A stretch of DNA of 33,756 nt. Origin: an uncultured Bacilli bacterium. Lineage in GTDB: Bacteria > Bacillota_I > Bacilli_A > RF39 > UBA660. The notes beneath the pieces were generated by a model, which saw nothing but the letters and a program-made list of their open reading frames with translations, had not been told where the DNA came from and searched no databases. Positions 32,851-33,756 of this stretch are shown piece by piece; position 1 is the stretch's first letter; every line of letters starts with the position of its first letter. The stretch lies in contig CANQYB010000012.1 of the NCBI GenBank assembly GCA_947627975.1, positions 1 through 33,756 of the forward strand. The letters are read 5' to 3'. A program made the translations under genes and the position numbers.

Positions 32851-33171
32851 ATGTTAAAAGAAATAATTGACACAGAAGTAAATCCCAATGATAAAGAATA
32901 TAAAGAAATTGAAAAAAATTATTTTAATAAAGATATAGAAAAAATTATTATAGAAACAGATGGGGAAAGAATAGTTAAAAGTATTAAACATTATATAAAT
33001 AATAGTTATTATAGTATTGAATTTATCATAATATTAAAAAATGCAACTTATGTTGAAGAAAAAGTTTATTTTAATTCTAAATTACAAAAAAGACATGTAA
33101 TTACCATGGAAGAATATTTTGATGAATCTATAAAAAATTCTCGAAAACTTTATAAATTTAATAATTATTGA
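32851..33171 (+). CDS. Hypothetical protein, 106 residues
   Basis: I do not recognise this protein. ATG behind AAGGAG with a good sigma-A promoter. It is soluble, mixed alpha/beta and rich in Glu, Lys, Asn and Tyr: MLKEIIDTEVNPND, then IEKIIIETDGERIV and SYYSIEFIIILKNATYVEEK suggest three to four beta strands in an alpha/beta layout. No cysteine and no catalytic motif. The TGA stop overlaps the next promoter's -35 box. It is divergent from the Ku-ligase operon. Confidence 0.65.
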   Translation: MLKEIIDTEVNPNDKEYKEIEKNYFNKDIEKIIIETDGERIVKSIKHYINNSYYSIEFIIILKNATYVEEKVYFNSKLQKRHVITMEEYFDESIKNSRKLYKFNNY

Positions 33172-33196
33172 CATTATTTCATATTTAATATAAAAT
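33168..33196 (+). promoter_or_regulatory. Strong sigma-A promoter
   Basis: TTGACA (33168-33173), 17 bases, TAAAAT (33191-33196). Located on the stop codon of the upstream gene, it drives the partial gene at 33228. Confidence 0.8.
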
Positions 33197-33227
33197 AATT
33201 TAACTAAAAGAAGAAAGCGTGAAAAAT

Positions 33228-33756
33228 ATGAATGAACAGTCAATATCAGAAAAAGAAAAATTGTTGTCAAATATCAATAATAATGAAATATCAGAAAAAG
33301 AAGATTTAATTAAACATTTAGAAAATGAAAAAAATAATATATTAGAAATATTAAGTCAATATAAAAATGATAAAAAAAACGATATAATAGTACCCTTATT
33401 TTTGTCATTAGCTATTATTTCTACTATAATTGTACTGCTTTGTTCTGAATTCATATTTTATGGTGGAGTTTTAATTATTATTTCTTTAATGAATATTATT
33501 TGTCATAAAAAAATTGTTAATTTTATTAAAGGATATGAAGATAATTTGATAGTTTTAGAAAAAAAAATAAATGATGAACAAGAAAAACTTTTCCAAATGA
33601 AAAATGTTAAAAGTAAAAATTATGAAAATATAGAAAAGTCTAAGTTAAATTATAATATCGGAAATAATAAAATAAGATTAGAAAAATATTCTAAATTGCC
33701 TTTTTTTAAAGAAGATATTTATAAATTTCAACCATTATGTCAAGATGAAAAACGTC
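33228..33756 (+). CDS. Coiled-coil membrane protein, partial (window end)
   Basis: At least 176 codons; the 3' end lies outside the window. It starts at the ATG (33228) 35 bases after a strong promoter, with a weak ribosome binding site (AAGAAAG). The N-terminal 55 residues form a charged coiled coil with the repeated element ISEKE[KD]L (residues 6-12 and 21-27). Two close membrane helices follow (about 57-75 and 79-97), then a second Lys/Glu-rich coil (about 105-176). Both coils should lie in the cytoplasm around a hairpin in the membrane. No family recognised; a structural or septal role is only a guess. Confidence 0.6.
   Translation, partial: MNEQSISEKEKLLSNINNNEISEKEDLIKHLENEKNNILEILSQYKNDKKNDIIVPLFLSLAIISTIIVLLCSEFIFYGGVLIIISLMNIICHKKIVNFIKGYEDNLIVLEKKINDEQEKLFQMKNVKSKNYENIEKSKLNYNIGNNKIRLEKYSKLPFFKEDIYKFQPLCQDEKR

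Noticed and set aside
1-33756. CRISPR array, rRNA genes, insertion-sequence transposases
   Set aside because: No spaced direct repeats of CRISPR type, no rRNA-like GC-rich block and no DDE or serine recombinase motifs were found on either strand.

Overview
The window is very AT-rich and looks like chromosomal DNA of a low-GC Bacillota, probably class Bacilli and possibly one of the genome-reduced gut lineages near the Mollicutes. The evidence is AGGAGG-type ribosome binding sites before nearly every gene, a HrcA/CIRCE heat-shock operator, a PrsA foldase lipoprotein, an FtsK/SpoIIIE translocase, BmrCD/EfrAB-type ABC exporters and two YjcZ-type micro-proteins. Several intact genes end in TGA and tryptophan is encoded by TGG, so the standard bacterial code applies rather than the Mycoplasma code. 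The exact taxon cannot be fixed from the sequence alone.

Positions 1-5377 are accessory and partly decayed: a transglutaminase-like protein of unknown function, two unrecognised proteins, an Xre regulator fused to a membrane domain, and two frameshifted relics among AT-rich spacers. Positions 5378-9434 hold a glutamine-amidotransferase-like gene (broken by a small deletion), an ATP-grasp enzyme and an ABC exporter. This layout suggests that a small molecule or peptide is made, trimmed and exported. Positions 9666-13743 encode a heterodimeric ABC exporter with asymmetric ATP sites; its second subunit carries about 200 extra residues outside the membrane.

Positions 13902-18539 are a stress and repair stretch: a ferritin-like helical protein, Mn/Fe superoxide dismutase, a CIRCE-controlled ClpB lacking the N domain, a nucleotidyltransferase and a DNA-deoxyinosine glycosylase. 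A tRNA-Thr(CGT) follows at 18572-18647. Directly behind it is a short foreign-looking segment (about 18650-19800): a 30-residue membrane peptide on the minus strand with a sequestered ribosome binding site, a conserved promoter block that also occurs near the window start, a frameshifted GNAT acetyltransferase and a large hairpin.

Positions 19816-25747 hold a histidine phosphatase, a DUF5131 protein, a predicted beta-propeller gene broken at a run of ten A, an HdeD-like membrane protein, a TSCPD protein, a lipoprotein, a HerA-like ATPase and the two YjcZ-type micro-proteins. Positions 25903-31081 encode PrsA, FtsK and asparagine synthetase B. A compact Ku-ligase operon for non-homologous end joining lies on the minus strand (31092-32733). 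The window ends in an uncharacterised coiled-coil membrane protein cut by the boundary.

The most interesting places are the peptide and promoter cassette behind the tRNA, the homopolymer-broken propeller gene, and the amidotransferase/ATP-grasp/exporter group. Functional claims rest on motifs read by eye; no database search was possible.
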